The notes under the pieces were generated by a model. It searched no databases. It had not been told where the DNA came from and saw only the letters and a program-made list of their open reading frames with translations. A DNA stretch of 64,000 nt from Azospirillum melinis (GTDB lineage: Bacteria; Pseudomonadota; Alphaproteobacteria; Azospirillales; Azospirillaceae), in assembly GCF_013340935.1 (NCBI RefSeq), contig NZ_WHOS01000004.1:1-64000 (forward strand), written 5' to 3'. Each line of letters begins with the position of its first letter. Position 1 is the stretch's first letter. Shown here piece by piece: positions 35,625 to 44,629 of the stretch. A program made the position numbers and the translations under genes.

Positions 35625-35999
35625 ATGGGATCGGGATACACCGGGTGGGAATTGCCGGCGGACGAGCGCGGGCGCCTGCTGGCCCTGCTTCCGCCCCGCT
35701 ATGAGAGGCTGGTCGCCGACCATGTGACCCTCACCTTCGGCGTCGGACCGCAGGAGCCGCTGCCCGCCGCAACCGAGGCCGACGTGATCGGCTATGCCGA
35801 CGACGGCGAGGGGGTGCAGGCGCTGGTTGTCGCCGTCGACGGCGCCAGCGACCGGCCGGACGGATCGACCTACCACATCACCTGGTCGCTGGCGGACGGG
35901 CGGCGCCCGGTGGAGTCCAACGACGTCATCCGCGACTATGGCTGGCGTCCGGTGGACCCGGTGACGGTCAGGCTGGTGCCGCGGTATTTCGCGCTGTAA
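35625..35999 (+). CDS. Possible 2H-phosphoesterase-like protein
   Basis: A 124-residue protein, last of the three-gene operon. Two H-x-T motifs stand out: ADHVTLTF with H33/T35, and YHITWSL with H84/T86. Paired H-x-T/S motifs on beta strands define the 2H phosphoesterases (LigT, CPDases, the tRNA-ligase phosphodiesterase domain), which cleave cyclic phosphodiesters in RNA or nucleotides. The spacing of 51 residues is short for that superfamily, so this is a suggestion. The ATG at 35625 has GGAGG eight bases upstream; a GTG at 35586 that overlaps the previous stop is an alternative, giving 137 residues. The remaining sequence (LPPRYERLVADHVTL, YGWRPVDPVTVRLVP) is compact with no membrane segment. 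Confidence 0.65.
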   Translation: MGSGYTGWELPADERGRLLALLPPRYERLVADHVTLTFGVGPQEPLPAATEADVIGYADDGEGVQALVVAVDGASDRPDGSTYHITWSLADGRRPVESNDVIRDYGWRPVDPVTVRLVPRYFAL

Positions 36000-36018
36000 G
36001 GCAAAATCTCACGGAAGC

Positions 36019-36921
36019 TCACGGCACCTCCGCCACCCCTTCGGCGGCGACGCCGCGCTTGAGGCGCTGTTCGCGGTAGACGATGAACAGCCCGCTGCCG
36101 ATGATCAGCACAGCCCCCACCCCCATGCGGGCGGTGGGGGCCGTGCCCCAGACCGCGAGGTCGAGGATCACCGCCCACAGGATCGACACATATTGGAAGG
36201 GCACCACCACCGCGGCCGGGCTGAGCTGCAGCGAGCGGTTCATCATGGCGTGGCCGGCCAGCGCGGTAACGCCCAGCAGCCCCAGCAGGAGGAAGCCGAA
36301 CCACCCCGGCGCTTCCCAGGTCCAGGGCAGCGTCACCCCGCCGATCAGCAGGCCGCCCACCATCTGGTTGCCGACCAGCGTCAGGCTGGAGGCGGAGCGC
36401 AAGACGCGGGTGGAGATCACGCCGCTGGAGAAGATGAAGGCGCCGATCAGCGCCACCAGCGACGGCCAAAGGTCGAAGCGGCCGGTCGGGTTCAGCACGA
36501 TGACGACGCCGACGAAGCCGACCAGCACCGCCACCCAGCGGCGCCAGCCGACGCTTTCGCGCAGGACCAGCACCGACAGCGCGGTGACGATCAGCGGTGC
36601 CGACATGTAGATGGTCATCACGTCGGCTAGCGGCAGATAACCGACCGCCCAGTAGAAGCAGGCGACGTCCACCGTCATCAGCAGCACACGCAGGATGTGC
36701 AGCGGCAGCCGGTCGACCGCGAAGACCGCGGCGATGCCCTCGCGCCAGATCATCGGCGCCAGCACCGCCAGCCCGAACAGGCTGCGCACGGCCAGCAGCA
36801 TGGCGACCGGATGGTCGGCCACCAGCCATTTGCCGAGCGCGTCGTTCAGCGTGAAGAGCGTCATCCCGCCCAGCATCATCAGGATGCCACGGCGGGTGTC
36901 GGTCGCGGGGGCCGCGGTCAT
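36019..36921 (-). CDS. EamA/DMT-family transporter
   Basis: A roughly 300-residue inner-membrane protein with about ten transmembrane helices in two EamA repeats (first about 12-135, second about 145-285). Typical features are TLFTLNDALGKWLV in helix 1-2, the RSLFGLAVLAPM helix, and in the second repeat HAMMNRSLQLSPAAVVVPFQ, the usual YxxxxxP-like helix leading to LWAVILDLAVWG. DMT carriers export amino acids, metabolites or drugs; the substrate is unknown. I use the ATG at 36921; an in-frame TTG at 36936 is possible, and neither has a clear ribosome site. It converges on the small 2H-like gene after 19 bases and is divergent from nothing nearby. Confidence 0.88.
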   Translation of the reverse strand: MTAAPATDTRRGILMMLGGMTLFTLNDALGKWLVADHPVAMLLAVRSLFGLAVLAPMIWREGIAAVFAVDRLPLHILRVLLMTVDVACFYWAVGYLPLADVMTIYMSAPLIVTALSVLVLRESVGWRRWVAVLVGFVGVVIVLNPTGRFDLWPSLVALIGAFIFSSGVISTRVLRSASSLTLVGNQMVGGLLIGGVTLPWTWEAPGWFGFLLLGLLGVTALAGHAMMNRSLQLSPAAVVVPFQYVSILWAVILDLAVWGTAPTARMGVGAVLIIGSGLFIVYREQRLKRGVAAEGVAEVP

Positions 36922-37088
36922 GGAAGGGTCCGGCAATGGTTGAGAGCGTGATCCGCAGGAGCAGGCCGCAGACCTGCGCGGCCAGCGATATTGCTGGAAT
37001 GGCGGACGAACGCAACCCCCGCCCGCGGGCAGGAGCGATGCGAAAATTCCATCCGCCCGATTGAGTCCGCCAACGGCGGCCGGGGCGT

Positions 37089-37568
37089 TCAGCGATAGGG
37101 CGCCTGTTGAACGGGCAGCCGGTTGGTCTCCTTCATCTCCCGCAGCGACAGGTTCGACCGGATGCTGGCGACCCCCGGCAGCTTTCGCAGCACCCTGTCG
37201 ACGAACCCGCTGTAATCGTCGAGATCGCGCGCGACGACGACCAGCAGGAAATCCGCCTCTCCGGTGGTGTTGTGGCAGCTCAGCACGGAGGGGCAGGACT
37301 GGATGATCGCCTCGAAAGCCGCGGTCACCTCCTCGCCATGCTGGGTGCAGACGATCTGCACGAAGGCCATGACGCCGAAGCCGAGCTTGCGGCGGTCGAG
37401 AACCGCCTGATAGCCCTTGATCACCCCGCTTTCCTCCAAACGCTTCTGACGCCGCCAGCAGGACGCCTCGCTGAGCGCCAGCTGTTCGGAGAGCTTGGCG
37501 TTGGACAGCCTGCCATCCTGTTGCAGCCGGTCGGCAATCGCGGCATCCACTTTATCCAGCGGGTCCAT
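37089..37568 (-). CDS. Lrp/AsnC-family regulator
   Basis: A 159-residue feast/famine regulator. The helix-turn-helix is at about residues 3-55 ([40 protein letters not shown]); the ligand-binding RAM domain (about 65-145) has [11 protein letters not shown], the [20 protein letters not shown] segment and the terminal [11 protein letters not shown]. It probably senses an amino acid and is divergently placed to the zinc alcohol dehydrogenase gene, a likely target. I prefer the ATG at 37568, preceded by GAAGGAATTC, over the ATG at 37589, which lacks a ribosome site and adds seven residues. The 136-base gap to the dehydrogenase holds both promoters. Confidence 0.9.
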   Translation of the reverse strand: MDPLDKVDAAIADRLQQDGRLSNAKLSEQLALSEASCWRRQKRLEESGVIKGYQAVLDRRKLGFGVMAFVQIVCTQHGEEVTAAFEAIIQSCPSVLSCHNTTGEADFLLVVVARDLDDYSGFVDRVLRKLPGVASIRSNLSLREMKETNRLPVQQAPYR

Positions 37569-37704
37569 GCTGAAGAATTCCTTCGCCATTAGGCCATTAG
37601 AGGAAAGAACCCTTCATATCTGCGGTTCGACCGATCTTCAATTGAAAGCCAATTTCAGCAGGCCCGTCGTAGACTGCGGGGAGCGTCCAGACGGAGTCCC
37701 CCCG

Positions 37705-38745
<1,041 letters not shown>

Positions 38746-38762
38746 GGCCAAGGTTCAATGAT

Positions 38763-38797
38763 GGGGCCGGAAGGTCAGCGCTTTCCGGCCCCTTCTT
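38763..38797 (+). terminator. Terminator of the alcohol dehydrogenase gene
   Basis: GGGGCCGGAA (38763-38772) pairs with TTCCGGCCCC (38783-38792) around a 10-base loop, followed by TTCTTC. It lies 18 bases after the stop; the convergent CoA-transferase gene ends at 38804 and may use it too. Confidence 0.8.
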
Positions 38798-38803
38798 CGG
38801 CGA

Positions 38804-40006
38804 TCAGATCACGCCCTTCTCGCGCAGGGCGGCGATGTCGGCCTCGCCCAGGCCGAGGGATTCGGCGAGCACCGTGTCGGTGTGCTGGCCCAACGTCGGC
38901 GGGGCGGTGTCGTGGACCAGGGGGGTGCCGCTGTAGCGGATCGGGCTCGCCACCGTCGGCACGCTGCCCTGGGTCGGGTGCGGCAGATTCTGGTGGATGT
39001 TACGGGCCTTGACCTGCGGGTCTTCGAAGACCGCGGCCAGATCGTTGATCGGGCCGCAGGGCACGCCGACCTGCTCCAGCGCGCCCAGCCAGTCCTGGCT
39101 GTCGCGGGTGCGGATCAGCTCCTCCAGCAGGGCCACCAGCTCCTTGCGGTTGGCGACGCGGGCCGGGTTGGTGGCGTAGCGCTCGTCCTTCGCCAGATCG
39201 GGGCGGCCGGCGACCGTGCAGAACTTGGCGAACTGGCCGTCGTTGCCGACCGCCAGGATGATGTAGCCGTCGCGGGTGGCGAAGGCCTGATAGGGCACGA
39301 TGTTCGGATGGGCGTTGCCGAGCCGTTGCGGCGCCTTGCCGCCGACCAGGCAGTTCATCGCCTGGTTCGCCAGCACCGCCACCTGCACGTCGAGCAGGGC
39401 CAGATCGACCTGCTGCCCCTCGCCGGTGCGGTCGCGGTGGGCGAGCGCGCCCATGATGCCGATGGTGGCGTAGAGGCCGGTAAAGATGTCGGTCACCGCG
39501 ACGCCGACCTTGACCGGACCGCCGCCCGGCTCGCCGTCGGGCTGGCCGGTGATGCTCATCAGTCCGCCCATGCCCTGGATCATGAAATCGTAGCCGGCGC
39601 GGTTGCGGTACGGCCCGGTCTGGCCGAAGCCGGTGATCGAGCAATAGACCAGCCGCGGGTTGACCGCCTTCAGGCTGTCATAGTCGAGGCCGTATTTGAC
39701 CAGTCCGCCAACCTTGAAATTTTCGATGACGACGTCGGCCTGGGCGGCGAGCCTGCGGACAAGCTCCTGCCCTTCCGGCCGTTCGAAGTCGATGGTGATC
39801 GACCGCTTGCCGCGGTTGGTCGACAGGAAATAGGCCGACTGGTCGCCGGCCCAGGGGGGCCCCCAGGCGCGGGTATCGTCGCCGGCACCCGGCCGTTCCA
39901 CCTTGATCACGTCGGCGCCGAGATCGGCCAGCGTCTGCGCCGACCACGGCCCGGCCAGCACGCGCGACAGCTCCAGCACCCGGATGTGCGACAAGGGTCC
40001 GGCCAA
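38804..40006 (-). CDS. CaiB/BaiF CoA-transferase, SUGCT/GcdG-like
   Basis: A 400-residue class III CoA-transferase. The N terminus HIRVLELSRVLAGPW and VIKVERPGAGDDTRAWGPP are classic, and the catalytic aspartate is D173 in AVTDIFTGLYA. Over its length it resembles human succinate:glutarate CoA-transferase (SUGCT) as I remember it (YCSITGFGQTGPYRNRAGYD, IVPYQAFATRDGYI, QFAKFCTV, GVPCGPIND, PLVHDTAPPTLGQHTDTVL). With GabT/GabD upstream this suggests glutarate activation with succinyl-CoA, as GcdG does in lysine catabolism; that is inference. The start is TTG at 40006 with AGGAGG eight bases upstream; the longer upstream frame lies in the repeat element and is rejected. Confidence 0.88.
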   Translation of the reverse strand: MAGPLSHIRVLELSRVLAGPWSAQTLADLGADVIKVERPGAGDDTRAWGPPWAGDQSAYFLSTNRGKRSITIDFERPEGQELVRRLAAQADVVIENFKVGGLVKYGLDYDSLKAVNPRLVYCSITGFGQTGPYRNRAGYDFMIQGMGGLMSITGQPDGEPGGGPVKVGVAVTDIFTGLYATIGIMGALAHRDRTGEGQQVDLALLDVQVAVLANQAMNCLVGGKAPQRLGNAHPNIVPYQAFATRDGYIILAVGNDGQFAKFCTVAGRPDLAKDERYATNPARVANRKELVALLEELIRTRDSQDWLGALEQVGVPCGPINDLAAVFEDPQVKARNIHQNLPHPTQGSVPTVASPIRYSGTPLVHDTAPPTLGQHTDTVLAESLGLGEADIAALREKGVI

Positions 40007-40031
40007 GGTGTCTTCCTCCTGTTGGTTCTTA

Positions 40032-40178
40032 TCACCCTCTCCCGTCCCGGGAGAGGGAGGGACCCGCCGAAGGCGGGAGGGTGAGGGGTGATCCGGACAT
40101 GGATTCATATCCTTGCACTACCCCTCACCCTTCCCAAGCTTTGCTTGGGCCCCTTCCCTCTCCCGGGGCGGGAGAGGG
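40032..40178. repeat. Paired REP/BIME-like element
   Basis: Two inverted copies of one unit. Left: stem CCCTCTCCC/GGGAGAGGG (40035-40043 with 40049-40057), small stem CCCGCC/GGCGGG, outer TCACCCT/AGGGTGA, then GGGTGAGGGG (40079-40088). Right: CCCCTCACCC (40121-40130), stem CCCAAGC/GCTTGGG, then CCCTCTCCC/GGGAGAGGG (40156-40164 with 40170-40178). It fills the gap between gabT and the CoA-transferase gene. The same architecture recurs at 45930-46102. Confidence 0.85.
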
Positions 40179-40185
40179 AGTCCCG

Positions 40186-41475
40186 TTACGCCGACACCAG
40201 TTCTTCCAGCGACCGCTCGATGATGTCCAGTCCTTCATCGACCAGGGCATCGGAGGCGGTCAGCGGGACCAGCACGCGGATCACGTTGCCGTAGGTGCCG
40301 CAGGACAGCAGGATCAGGCCCTTTTCCGCCGCCTTGGCGACCAGCGCCTTGGTCAGGTCGGCGGCCGGCTCCTTGGTCTCGCGGTCGGTGACCAGTTCCA
40401 TGGCGACCATGGCGCCCAGGTTGCGGACGTCGCCGATGACCGACAGGCTGTTGCGCTGGGCCATGGTGCGGAAGCGGCCGGCGATGCGCTCGCCCAGCTG
40501 CTCGCTGCGCTCGACCAGCTTCTCTTCCTCGATGACGTTGATGACGGCCAGCGCCGCGGTGGTCGCCAGCGGGCTGCCGGCATAGGTGCCGCCGAGGCCG
40601 CCCGGAACCGGGGCGTCCATCAGTTCCGCTTTGCCGGTCAGCGCCGACAGCGGGAAGCCGCCGGCCAGGCTCTTCGCCATGGTGACGAGGTCCGGCTCGA
40701 TCCCGGCATGCTCGACGGCGAACATCTTGCCGGTGCGGGCGAAGCCGGTCTGGATCTCGTCGACGATCATGACGATGCCGTGCTTGTCGCAGACCGCGCG
40801 CAGCGACTGGAGGAAGGACGGGCTGGCGATGTTAAATCCGCCCTCGCCCTGCACCGGCTCGATGATGATCGCGGCGACGCGGGCCGGATCGACGTCGGAC
40901 TTGAACAGGGTGTCCAGCGCCTTCAGGCTCTCCGCCTCGCTGATGCCGCGATAGGCGTTGGGGAACGGCACGTGGAAGATCTCGGCCGGGAACGGGCCGA
41001 AGCCGACCTTGTAGGGCACGACCTTGCCGGTCAGGCCCATGGTCAGCAGCGTCCGGCCGTGGAAGCCGCCGGAGAAGGCGACCACGCCCGGACGGCCGGT
41101 GGCGGCGCGGGCGACCTTGACGGCGTTCTCGACCGCCTCGGCGCCGGTGGTGAAGAAGGCGGTCTTCTTCGGGGTCGGGCCAGGGACCAGCGCGTTCAGC
41201 TTTTCCGCCAGCTCGACGAAGCTGTCATAGGGCGTGACCATCGCGCAGGTGTGGGTGAAACGCTCCAGCTGCGCCTTCACCGCCTCCATCACCTTCGGGT
41301 GGCGGTGGCCGGTGTTCAGCACGGCGATGCCGCCGGCGAAGTCGATGAAACGCTTGCCCTCGATGTCCCACATCTCGGCATTCTCAGCACGGTCGATGTA
41401 GAAGGGCATGCCGGCGGAGATGCCACGGGAGACGGCGGCCTCGCGACGGGCGACGAAGGACTGGTTGGTGGTCAT
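40186..41475 (-). CDS. gabT: 4-aminobutyrate (or 5-aminovalerate) aminotransferase
   Basis: A 429-residue class III aminotransferase that converts GABA to succinate semialdehyde using 2-oxoglutarate; the same family includes DavT for 5-aminovalerate. The PLP lysine is K268 (TMAKSLAGG), the same number as in E. coli GabT. The PLP-ring aspartate is D239 in VMIVDEIQTGFARTG, and TTGAEAVENAVK at 109-120 binds the phosphate. The length is normal. ATG at 41475 with AAAGGAAAG upstream. It lies 31 bases after gabD in the same operon; a paired repeat separates it from the CoA-transferase gene. Whether it prefers the C4 or C5 substrate is open, and the CoA-transferase favours a C5 role as well. Confidence 0.94.
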   Translation of the reverse strand: MTTNQSFVARREAAVSRGISAGMPFYIDRAENAEMWDIEGKRFIDFAGGIAVLNTGHRHPKVMEAVKAQLERFTHTCAMVTPYDSFVELAEKLNALVPGPTPKKTAFFTTGAEAVENAVKVARAATGRPGVVAFSGGFHGRTLLTMGLTGKVVPYKVGFGPFPAEIFHVPFPNAYRGISEAESLKALDTLFKSDVDPARVAAIIIEPVQGEGGFNIASPSFLQSLRAVCDKHGIVMIVDEIQTGFARTGKMFAVEHAGIEPDLVTMAKSLAGGFPLSALTGKAELMDAPVPGGLGGTYAGSPLATTAALAVINVIEEEKLVERSEQLGERIAGRFRTMAQRNSLSVIGDVRNLGAMVAMELVTDRETKEPAADLTKALVAKAAEKGLILLSCGTYGNVIRVLVPLTASDALVDEGLDIIERSLEELVSA

Positions 41476-41506
41476 GTTCACTTTCCTTTGTCTTTTCCCT
41501 TGGGGG

Positions 41507-42967
41507 TCAGGCGCCGAGGCCGACGCAGAGATATTTGACTTCCATGAAATCATCGAGGCCGTACTTGGAGCCTTCGCGGCCGATGCCGGACTCCTTGACG
41601 CCGCCGAAGGGAGCCACCTCGGTCGAGATGATGCCCTCGTTGATGCCGACGATGCCGTATTCCAGCTTTTCCGCCACGCGCCAGACGCGGCCGATGTCGC
41701 GGCTGTAGAAATAGGCGGCAAGCCCGAACTCGGTGTCGTTCGCCATGCGGATGGCGTCCTCTTCCGTCTCGAACTTGAACAGCGGGGCGACCGGGCCGAA
41801 GATCTCCTCGCGGGCAACGCGCATCTCGGTGGTGATGCCGGTCAGGATGGTCGGCTCGAAGAAGGTGCCGCCCAGCGCGTGGCGCTTGCCGCCGAGAGCG
41901 ACGGTGGCGCCCTTCTCCAGCGCGTCGCCCATCAGCTCTTCCACCTTGGCGATGGCGTCGGCGTTGATCAGCGGACCCTGGGTGACGCCGGGCTCGGTGC
42001 CGTCGCCGACCTTCAACGCCTTGACCGCCTCGGCCAGCTTGGCGGCGAAAGCGTCATAGACGCCGGCCTGGACCAGCAGGCGGTTGGCGCAGACGCAGGT
42101 CTGGCCGGCATTGCGGTACTTCGACGCCATGGCGCCCTTGACCGCCTCGTCCAGGTCGGCGTCGTCGAAGACGATGAAGGGGGCATTGCCGCCCAGCTCC
42201 AGCGACACCTTCTTGACCGTGCTGGCGGCCTGCCGCATCAGCAGCTTGCCGACTTCGGTCGAGCCGGTGAAGCTGACCTTGCGGACGATGGGGCTGTGGG
42301 TCAGCTCGTTGCCGATGGCGGCCGGCTCGCTGCCCATGACGATGTTGAAGACGCCGGCCGGGAAGCCGGCGCGCTCGGCCAGTTCGGCCAGCGCCAGCGC
42401 CGACAGCGGGGTGTCCTCGGCCGGCTTGACCACCACGGTGCAGCCGGCGGCCAGCGCCGGAGCCACCTTGCGGGTGATCATGGCGTTCGGGAAGTTCCAC
42501 GGCGTGATCGCCGCGACGACGCCGATGGCCTCCTTCAGCACGACGATGCGCTTGTTGGCGGCGAAGCTCGGGATCACGTCGCCATAGGCGCGCTTGCCCT
42601 CCTCCGCGAACCACTCGATGAAGGACGCGCCATAGACGACCTCGCCGCGCGATTCGGTCAGCGGCTTGCCCTGCTCGGCGGTCATCAGCTGGGCCAGATC
42701 CTCCTGCGCCGCGAGGATCAGCTCGTACCAGCGGCGCATGATGGCCGCGCGCTCCTTGGCGGTCTTGGCCTTCCACGCCGGCAGGGCGGCGTTGGCGGCG
42801 TCGATCGCCGCGCGCGTCTCGGCCGCGCCCATGTCGGACACTTCGGCGATGACGGCGCCGGTGGCGGGGTTGGTGACCGGGAAGCTCTTCCCGGAGTCGG
42901 CCGCGCGCCACGCACCGTTCACGTAGCCCTTGGTTCGGAGAAGGCCCTGGTCGTTCAGCGACAGCAT
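41507..42967 (-). CDS. gabD: Succinate-semialdehyde (or glutarate-semialdehyde) dehydrogenase
   Basis: A 486-residue aldehyde dehydrogenase oxidising succinate semialdehyde to succinate with NADP+. The catalytic base is E257 (LELGGNAPF) and the nucleophile C291 (NAGQTCVC), with the family second Cys two residues later. The cofactor segment TPWNFPNAMITRKVAPALAA is near 155 and the C-terminal PFGGVKESGIGREGS is characteristic of GabD/DavD. ATG at 42967 with AGGGCGG seven bases upstream; first gene of the gabD-gabT unit. The divergent XRE-cupin regulator gene starts at 43187, and the AT-rich gap has palindromic sites likely used to control both. Confidence 0.94.
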   Translation of the reverse strand: MLSLNDQGLLRTKGYVNGAWRAADSGKSFPVTNPATGAVIAEVSDMGAAETRAAIDAANAALPAWKAKTAKERAAIMRRWYELILAAQEDLAQLMTAEQGKPLTESRGEVVYGASFIEWFAEEGKRAYGDVIPSFAANKRIVVLKEAIGVVAAITPWNFPNAMITRKVAPALAAGCTVVVKPAEDTPLSALALAELAERAGFPAGVFNIVMGSEPAAIGNELTHSPIVRKVSFTGSTEVGKLLMRQAASTVKKVSLELGGNAPFIVFDDADLDEAVKGAMASKYRNAGQTCVCANRLLVQAGVYDAFAAKLAEAVKALKVGDGTEPGVTQGPLINADAIAKVEELMGDALEKGATVALGGKRHALGGTFFEPTILTGITTEMRVAREEIFGPVAPLFKFETEEDAIRMANDTEFGLAAYFYSRDIGRVWRVAEKLEYGIVGINEGIISTEVAPFGGVKESGIGREGSKYGLDDFMEVKYLCVGLGA

Positions 42968-43084
42968 GTTCGATCCGCCCTGGATGAAGGATTATGGAAC
43001 CGGCCGGCCGCGCCCGGCGAAAACTTCCTTGGCATTCAAGGATTTCCTGCGCGGGGGCCTGGACCTTGGACAGAAGCCTACCAT

Positions 43085-43112
43085 GTTTAATAAATTAAAC
43101 AACCCCTGTTTA
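43085..43112. promoter_or_regulatory. Candidate operator between gabD and its regulator
   Basis: GTTTAAT-AA-ATTAAAC (43085-43100) is a perfect inverted repeat with 7-base arms. A further half-site GTTTA starts 23 bases later (43108), about two helical turns away. The gap is markedly AT-rich for this genome. Likely bound by the XRE-cupin regulator encoded at 43187. Confidence 0.6.
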
Positions 43113-43186
43113 GCTGTTCATATTCTGATGACGGGGTTGCGCGAATGGGCTATTGCCTAGAGTGGGTGAGGAGCAGGAGTCCGGTG

Positions 43187-43753
43187 ATGGAATTCGATGT
43201 CGGCGCCAGGTTGAAGCAGATCCGCGAGCAGCATGGGCTGTCGCAGCGGGCGCTCGCCCAGCGGGCCGGAGTGACCAACGGCACGATCTCGCTGATCGAG
43301 CAGAATCGCAGCAGCCCGTCCGTGTCGTCGCTGCGCAAGGTGCTTCAGGGCATCCCGATGACCTTGGCCGAATTCTTCTCCTCCGATGACCTGCCGCCGC
43401 CCGAGCAGATCTTCTTCAAGGGCGACGAGCTGATCGAACTGGCCGGCGAGCTGAAGGGCACCGTCGGCCAGGTTTCCTTCCGGCAGGTCGGCGACCTGCG
43501 CAGCCGCAACCTGCAAATCCTCCATGAACGCTACGCCCCCGGCGCCGACACCGGCCGCACCATGCTGCAACACGAGTCCGAAGAGGGCGGCATCGTCATC
43601 AAGGGCCAGATCGAGCTGACGGTGGGTGACCGCAAACAGCTTCTCGGCCCCGGCGACGCCTATTTCTTCGACAGCCGCGTGCCGCACCGGTTCCGCAACG
43701 TCGGCGACATCGAGTGCGAGCTGATCAGCGCCTGCACCCCGCCCTATCTGTGA
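43187..43753 (+). CDS. XRE-cupin regulator (PuuR-like)
   Basis: A 188-residue repressor-type protein. The XRE helix-turn-helix covers about residues 5-60 (LKQIREQHGLSQRALAQRAG, then TNGTISLIEQNRSSPSVSSL) and a cupin_2 domain covers about 115-183 (EGGIVIKGQIELTVGDRKQL, PGDAYFFDSRVPHRFRN). This is the PuuR layout; PuuR represses putrescine catabolism and is induced by putrescine. The position opposite gabD/gabT, with a polyamine-type importer behind, fits that role. The ATG at 43187 follows AGGAG by seven bases; an in-frame ATG at 43145 lacks this. The ligand is inferred from the neighbourhood. Confidence 0.9.
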   Translation: MEFDVGARLKQIREQHGLSQRALAQRAGVTNGTISLIEQNRSSPSVSSLRKVLQGIPMTLAEFFSSDDLPPPEQIFFKGDELIELAGELKGTVGQVSFRQVGDLRSRNLQILHERYAPGADTGRTMLQHESEEGGIVIKGQIELTVGDRKQLLGPGDAYFFDSRVPHRFRNVGDIECELISACTPPYL

Positions 43754-43760
43754 GCGGAAT

Positions 43761-43786
43761 CGGGGAGGAGCACACTCCCCTCCCCG
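43761..43786. terminator. Convergent hairpin
   Basis: CGGGGAGG (43761-43768) pairs with CCTCCCCG (43779-43786) around a 10-base loop, between the convergent regulator and permease genes. No U-tract. Confidence 0.4.
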
Positions 43787-43798
43787 TCGGCCACTCCC

Positions 43799-44629
43799 CT
43801 ACTCCGCGTTCCCCTTCAGCCGCTCGTTGCGCCGGCGCAGGATTTCCAGCGTCGACAGCATGCAGACCGAGATCACCGTCAGCACCACCGCCACCGCGGT
43901 GATGGTGGGGCTGATGTTCTCGCGGATGCCGCTGAACATCTCACGCGGCAGCGTGCGCTGCTCCGGCCCGGCGAGGAACAGCACCGTCACCACCTCGTCG
44001 AAGCTGGTGGCGAAGGCGAACAGGGCACCCGACGCCAGACCCGGCAGGATCAGCGGCAGGATCACCTTGCGGAAGGTCAGCAGCGGCGGCGCGCCGAGCG
44101 AGGCGGCGGCCTTCGCCAAGGTCATGTCGAAGCTCTGCAGGGTCGCCGACACGGTGATGACGACGAAGGGGGTCGCCAGCGCGGTGTGGACCAGGATCAG
44201 GCCGAGATAGTTGCCGGTCAGCCCCAGCGGCGCGAAGAAGAAATAGACGCCGACCGCGGTGATGACGACCGGGACCACCATCGGCGACAGCACGATGGCC
44301 AGCACCAGCGGCTTCCACTTGCTCTTCCACTGGGCCAGCCCCAGCGAGGCCAGCGTCCCCAGCGCCATCGACAGCATGGACGACGCCACGCCGATGATGA
44401 CGCTGTTCTTCAGCGCGTTCATCCAGCGGGCCGAGCCGAGGAAATCCTCGTACCAGCGCAGCGACAGGCCGGGCAGCGGATAGGTCAGGTAGGTGCTGGA
44501 GCTGAAGGAGAGCGGCACGATCGCCAGGATCGGCGCCATCAGGAAGATGAACACCAGCGTGGAGGCGACGACCGTCGCCATCCAGGCGAAACGCTGGCTG
44601 GCGGTCTGGGGGGAATGGTTCGCGCTCAA
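43799..44629 (-). CDS. ABC transporter permease (PotC/PotI-like)
   Basis: A 276-residue inner-membrane permease of the polyamine-type (spermidine/putrescine) ABC family with six predicted helices, the first at about 18-38. The conserved cytoplasmic EAA loop reads AAASLGAPPLLTFRKVILPL near 180-199. The protein ends with a basic tail, RRRNERLKGN. The TTG start at 44629 overlaps the stop of the upstream permease gene (TTGA), with GGGAGG nine bases ahead, so the two permeases are coupled. It is the last gene of the four-gene importer operon. Substrate: polyamine or a related cation by family and by the gabTD context. Confidence 0.9.
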   Translation of the reverse strand: MSANHSPQTASQRFAWMATVVASTLVFIFLMAPILAIVPLSFSSSTYLTYPLPGLSLRWYEDFLGSARWMNALKNSVIIGVASSMLSMALGTLASLGLAQWKSKWKPLVLAIVLSPMVVPVVITAVGVYFFFAPLGLTGNYLGLILVHTALATPFVVITVSATLQSFDMTLAKAAASLGAPPLLTFRKVILPLILPGLASGALFAFATSFDEVVTVLFLAGPEQRTLPREMFSGIRENISPTITAVAVVLTVISVCMLSTLEILRRRNERLKGNAE

